From the NCBI GenBank assembly GCA_026417415.1, contig JAOADG010000031.1, forward strand, positions 1-15,826: a DNA stretch of 15,826 nucleotides, written 5' to 3'. Of this stretch, positions 1-7,964 are shown one piece after another. This stretch comes from a bacterium. Its GTDB lineage: Bacteria; Electryoneota; JAOADG01. The stretch's first letter is position 1. Every line of letters starts with the position of its first letter. The translations under genes were made by a program, and so were the position numbers. The notes under the pieces are model-generated. The model saw only the letters and a program-made list of their open reading frames with translations. It was not told the origin of the DNA and searched no databases.

Positions 1-638
1 ATCTTTCAATTGCCTACCCCGATTTAGGGGATTGCGAACATTCAAAACCCTTCAATCCGACCGCAAAGCAAAGGGATAATGCTAATGTGTGAGGTTCAGT
101 AGGATCTGTATTCGGATTTAGGGGAGTGAGGCCTACCTAAATAACAGCTCCCCAATAACAGGGTGTGACGTTTGTCAACGTGTATCCTCATGTTTTAGAT
201 TGTGCTGGATAAGATTCAGAACCTACCGTATTTTTGTTCTTGGTGGAATAGGATAAACAACGCAAAAATGTTGTGAATATTGAGCCCGCTAATTTCGTAA
301 GGAATGGAAAAAGAAGAAAATGTATGGTGGAGCTTTATGAACGTCAATGTCGGTCGTAACGTTGGATATTTCTTAGCAAAGGAAAAAGGTAGCAAAGTGT
401 AACCCAGCGAAATTCTGTTGGTTTTTCTAAACGGTAAGTGATGGGAATAAAATGAAGACCTGCCTTTTAGAAATGGATTTCACGGATGGAAAATGATTGT
501 CCTGCGCTGGGGGAATACCCCGACTAAAACAGTCCATCCATCCGAATGGACGGATTGAACGCTATTATCCGAAAACGGTTTGAGCGGATCAAACAAGCAA
601 TTGAACAGATGGAAACGTTTAATTCACAAAAAGGGGGG
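1..638. other. gene-poor leader region
   Basis: No convincing gene or RNA lies here; all frames are broken by frequent stops. Visible structure is limited to a CCCC/GGGG hairpin around 17-30, an 11-base direct repeat GATTTAGGGGA at 21-31 and 115-125, a GGGG/CCCC hairpin at 509-521, and an inverted repeat GTCCAT/ATGGAC around 532-551. These could be the decayed end of something upstream, but none has a recognisable identity. Confidence 0.5.
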
Positions 639-667
639 TTGCAAGGATTAACGAGAGTGATTATATT
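639..667 (+). promoter_or_regulatory. sigma70-like promoter for the gene at 700
   Basis: A -35 hexamer TTGCAA (639-644) and a -10 hexamer TATATT (662-667) are separated by exactly 17 bases. The predicted transcript start, near 674, falls about 25 bases before the TTG start at 700. It also falls inside an overlapping open frame at 546-806, which argues against that frame being the real gene. Inferred from sequence only. Confidence 0.45.
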
Positions 668-699
668 GTATCTTATTAATAAAAGGCAAAAGAAATCAC

Positions 700-2145
700 T
701 TGGTTCTAATCCGCTTAATGGTTACGGTATGGCTGTTTGGTGGGGTTGGGATGGCGTTATCCAACCCGATTCGGCTGCTCGATCCTTGGATCCATTGGTT
801 TCCTAAGGATTACGGGGTTAAAGACAAACCGCCGAGGTTGCTAACGAACGGCACCTCTTCGCAACTTCATTTGACGACACAACTCATTGACCTTTACCGA
901 AAGGGCGCATTAGGACAAACCAACTCGTCGTATCAATGGAATCAAAGGTTGCAGTGGGATACTCCTATCAAAAAGCCAATTCCAATTCAATTTCAGTTGA
1001 TTCTCATCCGCAATCAAACCGTTATTCAGCACCAATTGATGCAAAATCAAGGTGAACTGGAAACCAGCGAAGAAAAAGGGGGACTGGGGTTTACCTATCA
1101 CGCCCCTATCCAATGGAGCATCCACATCAATACCCACTTTTCAAAAGGCAAATCGCCTGCTTATGGCTTGTGCTCCCAATGGAGTTTTTGGAAAAAGGGA
1201 AACCTGTCTGCTTGGTATGGGACTCAAACGGACAGAACCCAATTTTCAGGCAGTATCCGAAATAATCCCCTTATCCTTGAGTGGCGTAGCGCTCAGGAAT
1301 ATCACGGGTTTCAAACGCAAATTGCTTTACCTACCGAACAGAGCGAATGGGTGTTTACCTATGATAAAACCATCCCTTTTCTAAGACACGACAACCCCAA
1401 AAGCCCAACCATTGTCCCGTTTGGTTATGAACAAAAACTGGAAGGAGCGTTTTTCCAACGATTTCAGCATGGGGAAGCATCAATTCGCGGCATGCAAAAG
1501 ATAGGACGCCTACAATCCTATGGCTACCAAGGGGAGATGGATTTTGCTAAATTCACACGTCTTACCACCGAACATACGCAAATAGCTTTCTCAGCGATCC
1601 TCACGATTTGGGAACGTCGTCCCATCGGCGTAGAAATTGCCCACTCCCGTTGGAGGGGTTACATACGAGGCCATTTGGATTTTTGGCCCTTTACCAGTGG
1701 ATTGATTGAACTGTTAGGGAATAGACGCTATTTTTTAGGTGAGCTTACCACTCGGCTCAATGAAGTGAAATTACATTTTGGCTCCCTTTCTCCATCCCCG
1801 AGCCGTCCAGTGAAAGCATTTTATGTGGAATGTTTAGGGTTGGATTTATCCCCTAGTTTGAAATTCAACCATTGGAGACCACAGTATCTAATTTTTGGTA
1901 AAGCCGATGAGCAGATTTATTTTTGGAATGTTCAACGCTGGCAAGGAATACAACTAAAAGTTCAACAGTCGGTTCCGCTAAGGCAGTTTCAAGTCAATGG
2001 CTCGGTTTCTCAAATTGTGCCTCTCAGAGTACAAACGAAATCAACTCCATCCACATCGTTACCAACCCAACCACAACCCAGCAAACAAGCCCGCGGATAC
2101 GGAGGCGGTGCAATCCGTTTGGATCTAATTTACTTTTTTGAGTAA
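700..2145 (+). CDS. exported beta-strand-rich protein, possible outer-membrane barrel
   Basis: I do not recognise the family. The protein is 481 residues. Residues 1-20 form a signal peptide: a short start with one Arg, then a hydrophobic run with WLFGG and an A-x-A-like end. The rest is rich in Tyr, Trp, Phe and Gln in alternating patterns typical of transmembrane beta strands, and the C-terminus ends in a strand with aromatic residues (LDLIYFFE). An outer-membrane or periplasmic location is inferred. The first codon is TTG at 700, with an in-frame ATG at 718. Neither has a good ribosome-binding site; TTG is preferred because it keeps the basic n-region. It stands alone, with a promoter about 35 bases upstream and the lipoprotein gene 120 bases downstream. 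The start could be wrong if a frameshift separates an upstream helical segment (546-700) from this frame. Confidence 0.65.
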   Translation: MVLIRLMVTVWLFGGVGMALSNPIRLLDPWIHWFPKDYGVKDKPPRLLTNGTSSQLHLTTQLIDLYRKGALGQTNSSYQWNQRLQWDTPIKKPIPIQFQLILIRNQTVIQHQLMQNQGELETSEEKGGLGFTYHAPIQWSIHINTHFSKGKSPAYGLCSQWSFWKKGNLSAWYGTQTDRTQFSGSIRNNPLILEWRSAQEYHGFQTQIALPTEQSEWVFTYDKTIPFLRHDNPKSPTIVPFGYEQKLEGAFFQRFQHGEASIRGMQKIGRLQSYGYQGEMDFAKFTRLTTEHTQIAFSAILTIWERRPIGVEIAHSRWRGYIRGHLDFWPFTSGLIELLGNRRYFLGELTTRLNEVKLHFGSLSPSPSRPVKAFYVECLGLDLSPSLKFNHWRPQYLIFGKADEQIYFWNVQRWQGIQLKVQQSVPLRQFQVNGSVSQIVPLRVQTKSTPSTSLPTQPQPSKQARGYGGGAIRLDLIYFFE

Positions 2146-2265
2146 AAGTTTAACAAAGATTTTTGAAGGTATAAAAAAAAATAGCGTTTTGTTTTTTAGT
2201 TTTTTTTAATTACCTTACAAGTAACCTGTGTTTTAGCAGGGTTGAATTTCTAAATGGAGCGAATT

Positions 2266-3957
2266 ATGAAAGTATTCTCTATTTTTCTTTTAACTTTTTT
2301 AACGCTATGGTTGATAGGGTGTGGTGAAGATGAATCAAGTTCATCCAATGTTCCAACGACCACTGTACCGAATGAATTGGTCGGGACCTGGAATGAAGCA
2401 TTTTACATTGAACAAACCGGCACCAATACCTACCAAACGGAGTTGATGCAACCTCCACATAGCGCTAGTTTAACCCTTCAATCCAATGGAAATTGGGTCT
2501 ATACCGCGACTCATCCTCCGGTAACCATTCGCGAAACAGGCCGAAGCCGTTGGTTGGGCAATTCGCAGTTACGCGTCTATTTTGATACAGTTTCTACGGG
2601 AAGCGGACATCAAGCAGGCGATTCGGTTACATTTACCTGTCTTTACACCAATGAACAGATGAGTTTAACCGCACCACTTCCCGATCAGCCGCAATTTACG
2701 AGCACCACCGTTTTTATGAAACAGAACGCCACGAGCGGCAGTTTAATTGGTTTGGTTAGGGACAATCAAGGCCGTGGGATACAAGGTGTAGTGATCGCTT
2801 TGGATAACCCAACGGTAGATGTTCCAGCGCCGCGTGACACGACGGATCAATACGGTTTCTTTTCTGTCGGTGGGCTTGCGCCAGGGACGTATCCACTGAT
2901 TGCTACTTACCAAAATCAAACCCGAAACGCCAATGCTGTCATTACTCAAGGTGGCATGACCAGTTTGGTCTTGACCATGAGTGGAGGTGGTGGAGGCGGT
3001 GGAACAGGAACCATTAGAGGAACCATCCGCGATGTGAATACCTCTGCAGCGTTAAACGGTGTAACCGTAACTACCGACAATCAACAATCCACCACTACGA
3101 ATGCAAACGGTGAATATACATTAACCGTGAGTGAAGGTTTAAGAATCCTTACAGCAACGTTGAACACCTATCATACCGCTACTGCAGTGGTTTTCGTGAA
3201 CGCAAATCAGACGGTGCAGCAAGATCTGTATTTAGCATCAGTTCAAGCGACGCCGGGTACAGTGACAGGAACGGTAACCAACGCAGTGAACAATCAACCC
3301 ATCCAAGGCGCAACGGTGCAAGTTTCTGGAGGACCTTCTACCACTACCGATGCCCAAGGAAATTATACCTTGACTGTAGAAGCAGGATCGCGCGCTATTT
3401 TTGTAACGAAAACTGGGTTTTATCCCAGCAACGTGACCATATTGCAAGTGATGAGCAATCAAACCGTCACTCAAAACTTTTCATTATCTCCTGAATTTGT
3501 TGGCGGTAGCGGTCGTTTTCGTTTGGTATTACGATGGGGAACAAATCCTCGGGATTTAGACAGCCACTTACTTACTCCGAACAACGGTCATGTAGCATAC
3601 TTCTCACCCGGAGATAGTTTAAATTCGCCGTATGCACGGTTGGATGTGGATGATACCGATGGTGAAGGACCGGAAACCATTACCATCTATCAATTTCAAA
3701 ATGGTACCTACAGGTATTATATTCATAACTATAGTGGTACGCCAGACATTACGACCAGCAATGCGGTGGTGTACATTTATGATGAAAATGGGTTGTTGAA
3801 TCAATTGTCCATTCCTACTTCTCCAGTAAATGGAAGTCGCTATTGGTATGTGTGTGACATTGATGGTGCTACGCGAAGATTAACCGTGGTCAATCAACTG
3901 GTATCCACACCACCTACGCTTGATGATGATTGGATTTGGGCTCATCCCAAAGAATAA
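2266..3957 (+). CDS. multidomain surface lipoprotein (carboxypeptidase-regulatory-like repeats, YfaP-like C-terminus)
   Basis: Predicted lipoprotein of 563 residues. A lipobox LIGC places the lipidated cysteine at residue 19, followed by an acidic and serine-rich linker. Residues 37-150 resemble a lipocalin-like beta domain (start ELVGTWNE). Three carboxypeptidase-regulatory-like beta-sandwich domains follow, at about 157-240, 248-325 and 330-408, each with the GxVxDxxxxxxIxGAxV and TDxxGxYxL signatures. A seven-glycine run lies between the first two. Residues 414-543 resemble YfaP/DUF2135-type domains (LRWGTNPRDLDSHLLTP). No catalytic residues are evident; a binding or scaffolding role at the cell surface is inferred. 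An ATG at 2254 is also in frame, but GGAG at 2256-2259 sits 6 bases before the ATG at 2266, which therefore is chosen. The gene stands alone and ends at a strong terminator. Confidence 0.85.
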   Translation: MKVFSIFLLTFLTLWLIGCGEDESSSSNVPTTTVPNELVGTWNEAFYIEQTGTNTYQTELMQPPHSASLTLQSNGNWVYTATHPPVTIRETGRSRWLGNSQLRVYFDTVSTGSGHQAGDSVTFTCLYTNEQMSLTAPLPDQPQFTSTTVFMKQNATSGSLIGLVRDNQGRGIQGVVIALDNPTVDVPAPRDTTDQYGFFSVGGLAPGTYPLIATYQNQTRNANAVITQGGMTSLVLTMSGGGGGGGTGTIRGTIRDVNTSAALNGVTVTTDNQQSTTTNANGEYTLTVSEGLRILTATLNTYHTATAVVFVNANQTVQQDLYLASVQATPGTVTGTVTNAVNNQPIQGATVQVSGGPSTTTDAQGNYTLTVEAGSRAIFVTKTGFYPSNVTILQVMSNQTVTQNFSLSPEFVGGSGRFRLVLRWGTNPRDLDSHLLTPNNGHVAYFSPGDSLNSPYARLDVDDTDGEGPETITIYQFQNGTYRYYIHNYSGTPDITTSNAVVYIYDENGLLNQLSIPTSPVNGSRYWYVCDIDGATRRLTVVNQLVSTPPTLDDDWIWAHPKE

Positions 3958-3980
3958 TCACCTAATCCATGATTAAGAAA

Positions 3981-4015
3981 CAAGGGGCGAATTCTGATTC
4001 GCCCCTTTTCTTTTG
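3981..4015. terminator. bidirectional rho-independent terminator
   Basis: A perfect 9-bp stem (GGGGCGAAT, 3984-3992, with ATTCGCCCC, 3997-4005) closes a TCTG loop and is followed by TTTTCTTTT. On the opposite strand the same stem is followed by TTGTTTCTT. It lies between two converging genes, the lipoprotein and the DUF1598-like protein, and can serve both. Confidence 0.9.
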
Positions 4016-4040
4016 TCATGTTGAGCGGTCCGATGGTTGG

Positions 4041-5414
4041 CTATTTTTTATAGTAAGTGTTGGAGTTGACTTTCCAATACACCGCGTCACTATCGGGTCT
4101 GGCTTGTATGCATTTGTTTTTGAGGGAGTCCAGTGCTTGGTTTTTACGTCTAAAAAACTGCTTTTCGGTCATAGGAAAACTCATATCTATCCCACCATAC
4201 ACGATAGGAAACTGGAGTACGTTGTACAATTCTCCAAACTGGTCTTTGGCTTCTACTAATGTGGATTGATGGTTCACCAAAGCGGGCAAAGTTTCAGGCA
4301 TCGGTTTTCGTTTGAGTGGGACGTATTCGTGTTGGATGGAACGGATAGGAAAATTGACTTGCTCAAAAGCACCTACGAAAACCATCGCACGCACCAATGC
4401 ATTGAGTTTGAACAATTCCTCTAGTGCTGCAAATTTTTCTTCTTTTTGTTGAATGGCATCCCATTGGTTGGAAAAGTCCACCGCATATGCTTCGGCAAAG
4501 GGGTCGGTTTTGTTGGAATCGGGGTGTGCTACACCGAAGACGTCGTAAATTTGTTTTTCAGTCAGCAGCACCACGGGGCAATCTAACAGTTGCACCACAA
4601 ATTCACTGCGTTCAAAATGGGGGAACGGTACGCGGGCAGAATCGATCGGATTAAAGGACTGAATGTGAAACCAAAACCGCACGCTGTTAACGGTGTTAGC
4701 GGCTTCAATGATAGAAATTCCATACGCTTCAGGGTTAAGCATCCGCTCTAGATAGGAATCCAGCCCTTCAAAATGCACCAAACCGTGGGTGTTTTTTTTC
4801 AGTAGATAGTCCGCATCCACCATCAGATGGGCATGATGGCTTTCTCGCCCAATGCCACCAATGCGTACCTTTTGGGTTTTCCAAACCGATTTGATTTGGG
4901 CTAAGCGTTCTTTCATCTCAGTTAGGAATTGAAGTTCATCGTTTGCAAGAATGGGTTTTTCTAAAATTTTTCGTACCAGATGGATTTCATTCGGAATGGG
5001 ATCAATGGAGCAAAATGGCGAGAAGGTGCTATCTAAGGCATTGTTCAGAACTTCAACCCAATCATCCAAATGCAAAGCATACCCCTGTTGGGTTTTCATG
5101 CCCACCAACAAGATGTCTTGATTGAGGGTATCAATCACAAATCCGTCAAGTTGCGTAATCCCGCCGAAATGGTACAGCAGTGGGTCTGCAGCATCCGGTA
5201 AGGAGGCATACAGAGAGGCCTGCTCAAAAGCATTTTTGAGAGAGTAGGCGATGTACTCTTCTTCAACGTCACTTTCTTCTTGGGATTGGCTTTGGGTGAT
5301 GGTTTGAGCAACGCATACCGCAGCAAGGAGTAACCAAAAAACCAAAAACCGAAAGCGATTGGCAAAAACAATGGTGTTTACAAATGGTTTAGGATTGTGG
5401 TTGGGTTGTTTCAT
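4041..5414 (-). CDS. exported DUF1598-like protein
   Basis: 457 residues. A long basic n-region is followed by a hydrophobic core and signal-peptidase site at about residues 21-37 (FLVFWLLLAAVCVAQ), so the product is exported. The body resembles DUF1598, a family of unknown function best known from Planctomycetes. The resemblance lies in a segment around 83-120 (FGGITQLDGFVID, ILLVG, LDDWVEVL), FCSIDPIP at 134-141, and RIGGIGRESHHAHLMVDADY at 184-203, then an aromatic core RFWFHIQ. Tandem acidic residues (SDVEEEY) follow the signal peptide. The gene is monocistronic, with a plausible promoter upstream and a shared terminator downstream. No Shine-Dalgarno sequence is visible before the ATG, unlike its neighbours, but no alternative start would keep the signal peptide. 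The DUF assignment is from memory of the motif pattern and is moderately sure; no function is known. Confidence 0.75.
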   Translation of the reverse strand: MKQPNHNPKPFVNTIVFANRFRFLVFWLLLAAVCVAQTITQSQSQEESDVEEEYIAYSLKNAFEQASLYASLPDAADPLLYHFGGITQLDGFVIDTLNQDILLVGMKTQQGYALHLDDWVEVLNNALDSTFSPFCSIDPIPNEIHLVRKILEKPILANDELQFLTEMKERLAQIKSVWKTQKVRIGGIGRESHHAHLMVDADYLLKKNTHGLVHFEGLDSYLERMLNPEAYGISIIEAANTVNSVRFWFHIQSFNPIDSARVPFPHFERSEFVVQLLDCPVVLLTEKQIYDVFGVAHPDSNKTDPFAEAYAVDFSNQWDAIQQKEEKFAALEELFKLNALVRAMVFVGAFEQVNFPIRSIQHEYVPLKRKPMPETLPALVNHQSTLVEAKDQFGELYNVLQFPIVYGGIDMSFPMTEKQFFRRKNQALDSLKNKCIQARPDSDAVYWKVNSNTYYKK

Positions 5415-5444
5415 TTGTGGTTTGAACGTGATTTTTGAAAAAAG

Positions 5445-5473
5445 AATGTAATCAAAGGATCAAGCATTTCCAA
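5445..5473 (-). promoter_or_regulatory. candidate promoter for the DUF1598-like gene
   Basis: On the minus strand, TTGGAA (5468-5473) and TACATT (5445-5450) are separated by 17 bases, about 30 bases before the start codon at 5414. The match is moderate. The 300-base gap 5415-5714 holds this site and the divergent plus-strand promoter at 5638, and nothing else I recognise. Confidence 0.35.
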
Positions 5474-5637
5474 ATAAGAACGTTTCAGAAAATTTTTTGG
5501 ATCATCCTTTGCCTCTAAGAGAATTTCATTTTACAATCAACTTCTGTCGCTTCAACAATAGTATACAACACTCATCTTAATTCTAAAAGGCAATCAACCA
5601 CGATGGGATTTAGGTTTGCGAATGATATACATTATTT

Positions 5638-5666
5638 TTGACATATTGTAATTCCTGATGTATATT
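5638..5666 (+). promoter_or_regulatory. strong sigma70-like promoter for the 5715-7025 operon
   Basis: TTGACA (5638-5643) and TATATT (5661-5666) are separated by exactly 17 bases, with a consensus -35. Predicted transcription begins near 5673, giving a leader of about 42 bases before the ATG at 5715. It is the best promoter match for the small-gene/decoration-protein operon. Confidence 0.7.
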
Positions 5667-5714
5667 ATTATTAGTCATTTGGTTATTAGTTATCAACATA
5701 AATGGGAGGTAATC

Positions 5715-6134
5715 ATGAGTGTTTATCAACAAGCAATACCCAATCCGATACAGAAACCCTCTAATGAACCAATAGAAATTGAAACCGATGATGCACAACT
5801 AGAAATTGAGTTTCCTCAGCTCCCTTCCGTGGTTCAAAAGCGTGTTGCGAATCGCAAAGAAGGCCATTCCAACCGCCGTTGCTGGAAAGGGTCACCAGTG
5901 TTTGCAACCCTTCTTCCGTGTGGGTTGTACACGGATACTTGGAAAATTTGTTATGCGGATGGTTGCTATCTCCGTGGAAAATGTGCTTGCTATCAAGGTG
6001 CATCGCCCAGAAGTGAAGTGATTTTGCCACTTCCACCTTATCTGGAAAGCATTAGCAGTTATTTGTTTTCGGATTATGGCAGAAGTTGGGAGGTTGAAGA
6101 GGAAGACGAAGAACCATTAGAGTCCGTCATTTGA
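5715..6134 (+). CDS. small six-cysteine protein, unknown function
   Basis: 139 residues, family not recognised. The open frame extends upstream to 5658, but GGGAGG (5704-5709) lies 5 bases before the ATG at 5715, which is taken as the start. The N-terminal 50 residues are Pro/Glu/Gln-rich and look disordered. Residues 54-95 hold six cysteines (56, 69, 79, 84, 90, 92), four of them in the tight pattern C-x4-C-x5-C-x-C, with many Tyr, Trp and Arg residues. The tail (about 125-136) is strongly acidic. No signal peptide or membrane segment is present, so a cytoplasmic location is expected and the cysteines would suit metal or Fe-S binding rather than disulfides; this is inference. It is the first gene of a three-gene operon (25 bases to the next gene) that ends in a phage decoration-like protein. 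It could be a structural partner, a cargo of a capsid-like shell, or unrelated. Confidence 0.7.
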   Translation: MSVYQQAIPNPIQKPSNEPIEIETDDAQLEIEFPQLPSVVQKRVANRKEGHSNRRCWKGSPVFATLLPCGLYTDTWKICYADGCYLRGKCACYQGASPRSEVILPLPPYLESISSYLFSDYGRSWEVEEEDEEPLESVI

Positions 6135-6158
6135 TACGAAAAAAAAGGATTTTTACTT

Positions 6159-6545
6159 ATGAACCCTACCCAAATCATTGACCTCGACCGATTGCTGGAT
6201 GGATTAAACTCTCCTGGCCAACACCCTCCTTCGCAAACCCCATCCAGCAATTTGGAGCCCCTGATCCAAGATAAATACGGAAATGGTGAACCGGTAGAGC
6301 AATCTTTGCAAAAGCTGGAGCAGTTGCTGCGTCTATTTCAAGATGAACTGATTGCCAAAGCCCGCTTGCTCAACTGGAGTGTAGAAGAGATCCAAGCCAT
6401 TCCATCCATTCGCAGCATAGAGCAATTGCAAGGGTTGAAAAATAGAATGAGTAGAGAGTTGATTCAACGATTTCAACCCAATACCATTTTATCAACCGAA
6501 GAATCCACGACTTATCAACATTTTAGAATTGAATACTATAGTTAA
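6159..6545 (+). CDS. small helical protein, unknown; possible capsid-assembly partner
   Basis: 128 residues, family not recognised. AAAGGA lies about 9 bases before the ATG. Residues 18-45 are Pro/Ser/Gln-rich and probably disordered. Residues 46-107 are predicted largely alpha-helical with heptad-like leucines (SLQKLEQLLRLFQDELIAKA, then a second helix near RSIEQLQGLKNRMSRELIQR). No signal peptide. It sits in the same operon as, and directly before, the decoration-like protein, in the position where phage head modules often encode a scaffold or assembly helper. That role is suggested only by position and helical character. The C-terminus (HFRIEYYS) does not match a known encapsulin cargo-loading peptide that I recognise. 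Confidence 0.65.
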   Translation: MNPTQIIDLDRLLDGLNSPGQHPPSQTPSSNLEPLIQDKYGNGEPVEQSLQKLEQLLRLFQDELIAKARLLNWSVEEIQAIPSIRSIEQLQGLKNRMSRELIQRFQPNTILSTEESTTYQHFRIEYYS

Positions 6546-6584
6546 TTTGTTTAATAAATGTAAACAATAGTAGGAGTTTATTGT

Positions 6585-7025
6585 ATGCCTTCGTCATTTC
6601 AATTTGACAACGAAAATATCGGAATTGGTCCGCTCCTTACCTGCCACGTCTCCACTGCTACCAATCAATCCTTTGTGCAAACCGATTTAGACGCCAATTA
6701 TACCGCTTGTGCCATCGTAGGCGACAATGTAATCGGCAAAGGTGCTGCCGGTGATCGCTTGTTTGGAAAAGTGGTCTGGTTAAGCCCTGAAAAAGTTGCA
6801 GGGACGATTGTGCCGATGATCTGCTCGGTACAAGCCCGTGGCGTCGCCCGTTTCAAATATGCCAACCCTGCACCCAACGTCGGTGATATGGTAGAACTGG
6901 CAGGCAATGGAAAAGTGCGTCAAGCATCTACTTCTGAAACGGTTCCCGCTGGTGGCGCACGCCATCGGGGTGTTGTGATCGCAAAAGATACCGTGGCTTC
7001 TACCGTGGATGTATGGTTAGGATAA
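6585..7025 (+). CDS. phage head-decoration/capsid-cement-like protein (DUF2190-like)
   Basis: 146 residues, Gly/Ala/Val-rich and predicted all-beta, no signal peptide, no transmembrane segment. The layout resembles small phage proteins encoded just before the major capsid gene. A central ARGVARFKYANPAPNVGDMV is followed by a strand with NGKVRQA, then RHRGVVIAKDTVASTVDVWL at the C-terminus, matching the way DUF2190-type head proteins end (GD..., G-V-A..., V-x-V-x-L). Known members decorate or cement HK97-type capsids. The start is supported by TAGGAG 9 bases upstream. It is the last gene of the operon, 39 bases after the helical protein and closed by a hairpin. The likely partner, the capsid protein, lies 2.35 kb downstream on the same strand, beyond a two-gene minus-strand insertion. 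The family call is by pattern and moderate in strength. Confidence 0.6.
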   Translation: MPSSFQFDNENIGIGPLLTCHVSTATNQSFVQTDLDANYTACAIVGDNVIGKGAAGDRLFGKVVWLSPEKVAGTIVPMICSVQARGVARFKYANPAPNVGDMVELAGNGKVRQASTSETVPAGGARHRGVVIAKDTVASTVDVWLG

Positions 7026-7041
7026 AGAAAAAATGGAACGA

Positions 7042-7086
7042 CAAACCCCTTCCACTCTTGTGTGTACAAGAATGCAAAGGGGTTTG
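7042..7086. terminator. hairpin between convergent operons
   Basis: A 10-bp outer stem (CAAACCCCTT, 7042-7051, with AAGGGGTTTG, 7077-7086) encloses a smaller stem CTTGT/ACAAG. It lies 16 bases after the stop of the decoration-like gene and 17 bases from the stop of the converging secreted-protein gene. No clear U-run follows on the plus strand; on the minus strand a T-rich stretch follows a few bases later, so it suits the minus-strand operon better. Confidence 0.55.
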
Positions 7087-7103
7087 GGATGTTTAGCAAA
7101 ATC

Positions 7104-7919
7104 CTATTTCAGATAGTGAATGACTCGTGAACTTTCGTGTTGATTCACTTGCAAACGCACAATGTACGTTCCACTGGACAATCCACTGGCATTCCATTGG
7201 ATTTGATGGACCCCTGCGGACATCCGTTCTTGTACTGGTGTGGCGACCAAACGACCTTGCAAATCATACACCTTCAAGCTAACCCAATCCTCTTTCGGTA
7301 AACTAAAGGAAAAGGTGGTGCTTGCATTAAAAGGATTAGGATAGTTGGGTAGCAGTTGAATCGCTTGCGGAGTTGCGGTCGTTGGGACATCGGGAGCATT
7401 CACGACTTGCATCACCGCACCGGTCATCATATTCAGGATGATGAGCAAATTTTCAAAATCATCATAAAATTCCACATACCACACCGAAGTGGTGGGATTT
7501 TCTTCATACACGGTAAGGTACATATCTACCGACGCATCGGGGTGTGTGGCTAAAAATGCATTTCCACCAGCATTGGCAGCATTGTTGTAAATGGTTGGGC
7601 TGTTCATAAAGTTGTTGGGGATAGTCGGTAAAAGGGAGAGATACTCACCGGGTAAATAGTTTGGAATGGATTGACCTGCCGTTACTAAAACCGCAAGACC
7701 AGTATCCAGTGATGGGGAATAGAAAATTACACTCCAAACCGCATAAACACCTGGTGAAATCATATCGTTGATACTGCTGATGGCTTTTAGTTGAAAGTCA
7801 CTGGAAATACTGTTGGCAAGCGTTGCAGCTGAACTACGGGCTTGTTGAGCGGTTAGTTGGGCAAACAGAGTAGATGCCATCACCAGCAAAACGAGAAAAG
7901 CAACAACCAAACGTCGCAT
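7104..7919 (-). CDS. secreted protein with T9SS C-terminal sorting domain
   Basis: 271 residues. Residues 1-20 are a clear signal peptide (basic MRR, hydrophobic core, cleavage after LFA). Residues 21-185 are an unrecognised module of small helices and strands; the stretch around 147-172 (WYVEFYDDFENLL then MMTGAVMQV) recalls PepSY-like folds, weakly. Residues 188-271 are a T9SS type-A/FlgD-like sorting domain: PNYPNPFN at 191-198, VSLKVYDLQGRLV, AGVHQIQWNASGLSSGTYIV, ending in HYLK. The product is therefore probably exported across the outer membrane and anchored or released. An AAGGAGG sequence directly precedes the ATG. It lies 45 bases after the LVIVD gene stop with no room for a promoter, so the two are cotranscribed. 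Confidence 0.8.
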   Translation of the reverse strand: MRRLVVAFLVLLVMASTLFAQLTAQQARSSAATLANSISSDFQLKAISSINDMISPGVYAVWSVIFYSPSLDTGLAVLVTAGQSIPNYLPGEYLSLLPTIPNNFMNSPTIYNNAANAGGNAFLATHPDASVDMYLTVYEENPTTSVWYVEFYDDFENLLIILNMMTGAVMQVVNAPDVPTTATPQAIQLLPNYPNPFNASTTFSFSLPKEDWVSLKVYDLQGRLVATPVQERMSAGVHQIQWNASGLSSGTYIVRLQVNQHESSRVIHYLK

Positions 7920-7964
7920 AAATCCTCCTTAGTGAATATTGAACCATTTGAATTCCGTAGGATC

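Noticed and set aside
304-402. 32-codon open frame beginning MEKEENVWW
   Set aside because: The purine-rich stretch sits directly against the ATG, leaving no usable spacing, and there is no convincing promoter or recognisable sequence.
546-806. 86-codon open frame as a separate gene
   Set aside because: No ribosome-binding site; it overlaps the barrel-like gene by 107 bases, and a promoter for that gene lies inside it. Kept only as a frameshift question.
3969-4259. Plus-strand open frame after the lipoprotein gene
   Set aside because: It spans the terminator and overlaps the antisense end of the DUF1598-like gene; no ribosome-binding site.
5658-5714. Upstream extension of the six-cysteine protein to an ATG at 5658
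   Set aside because: That ATG overlaps the promoter's -10 region; GGGAGG fixes the start at 5715.
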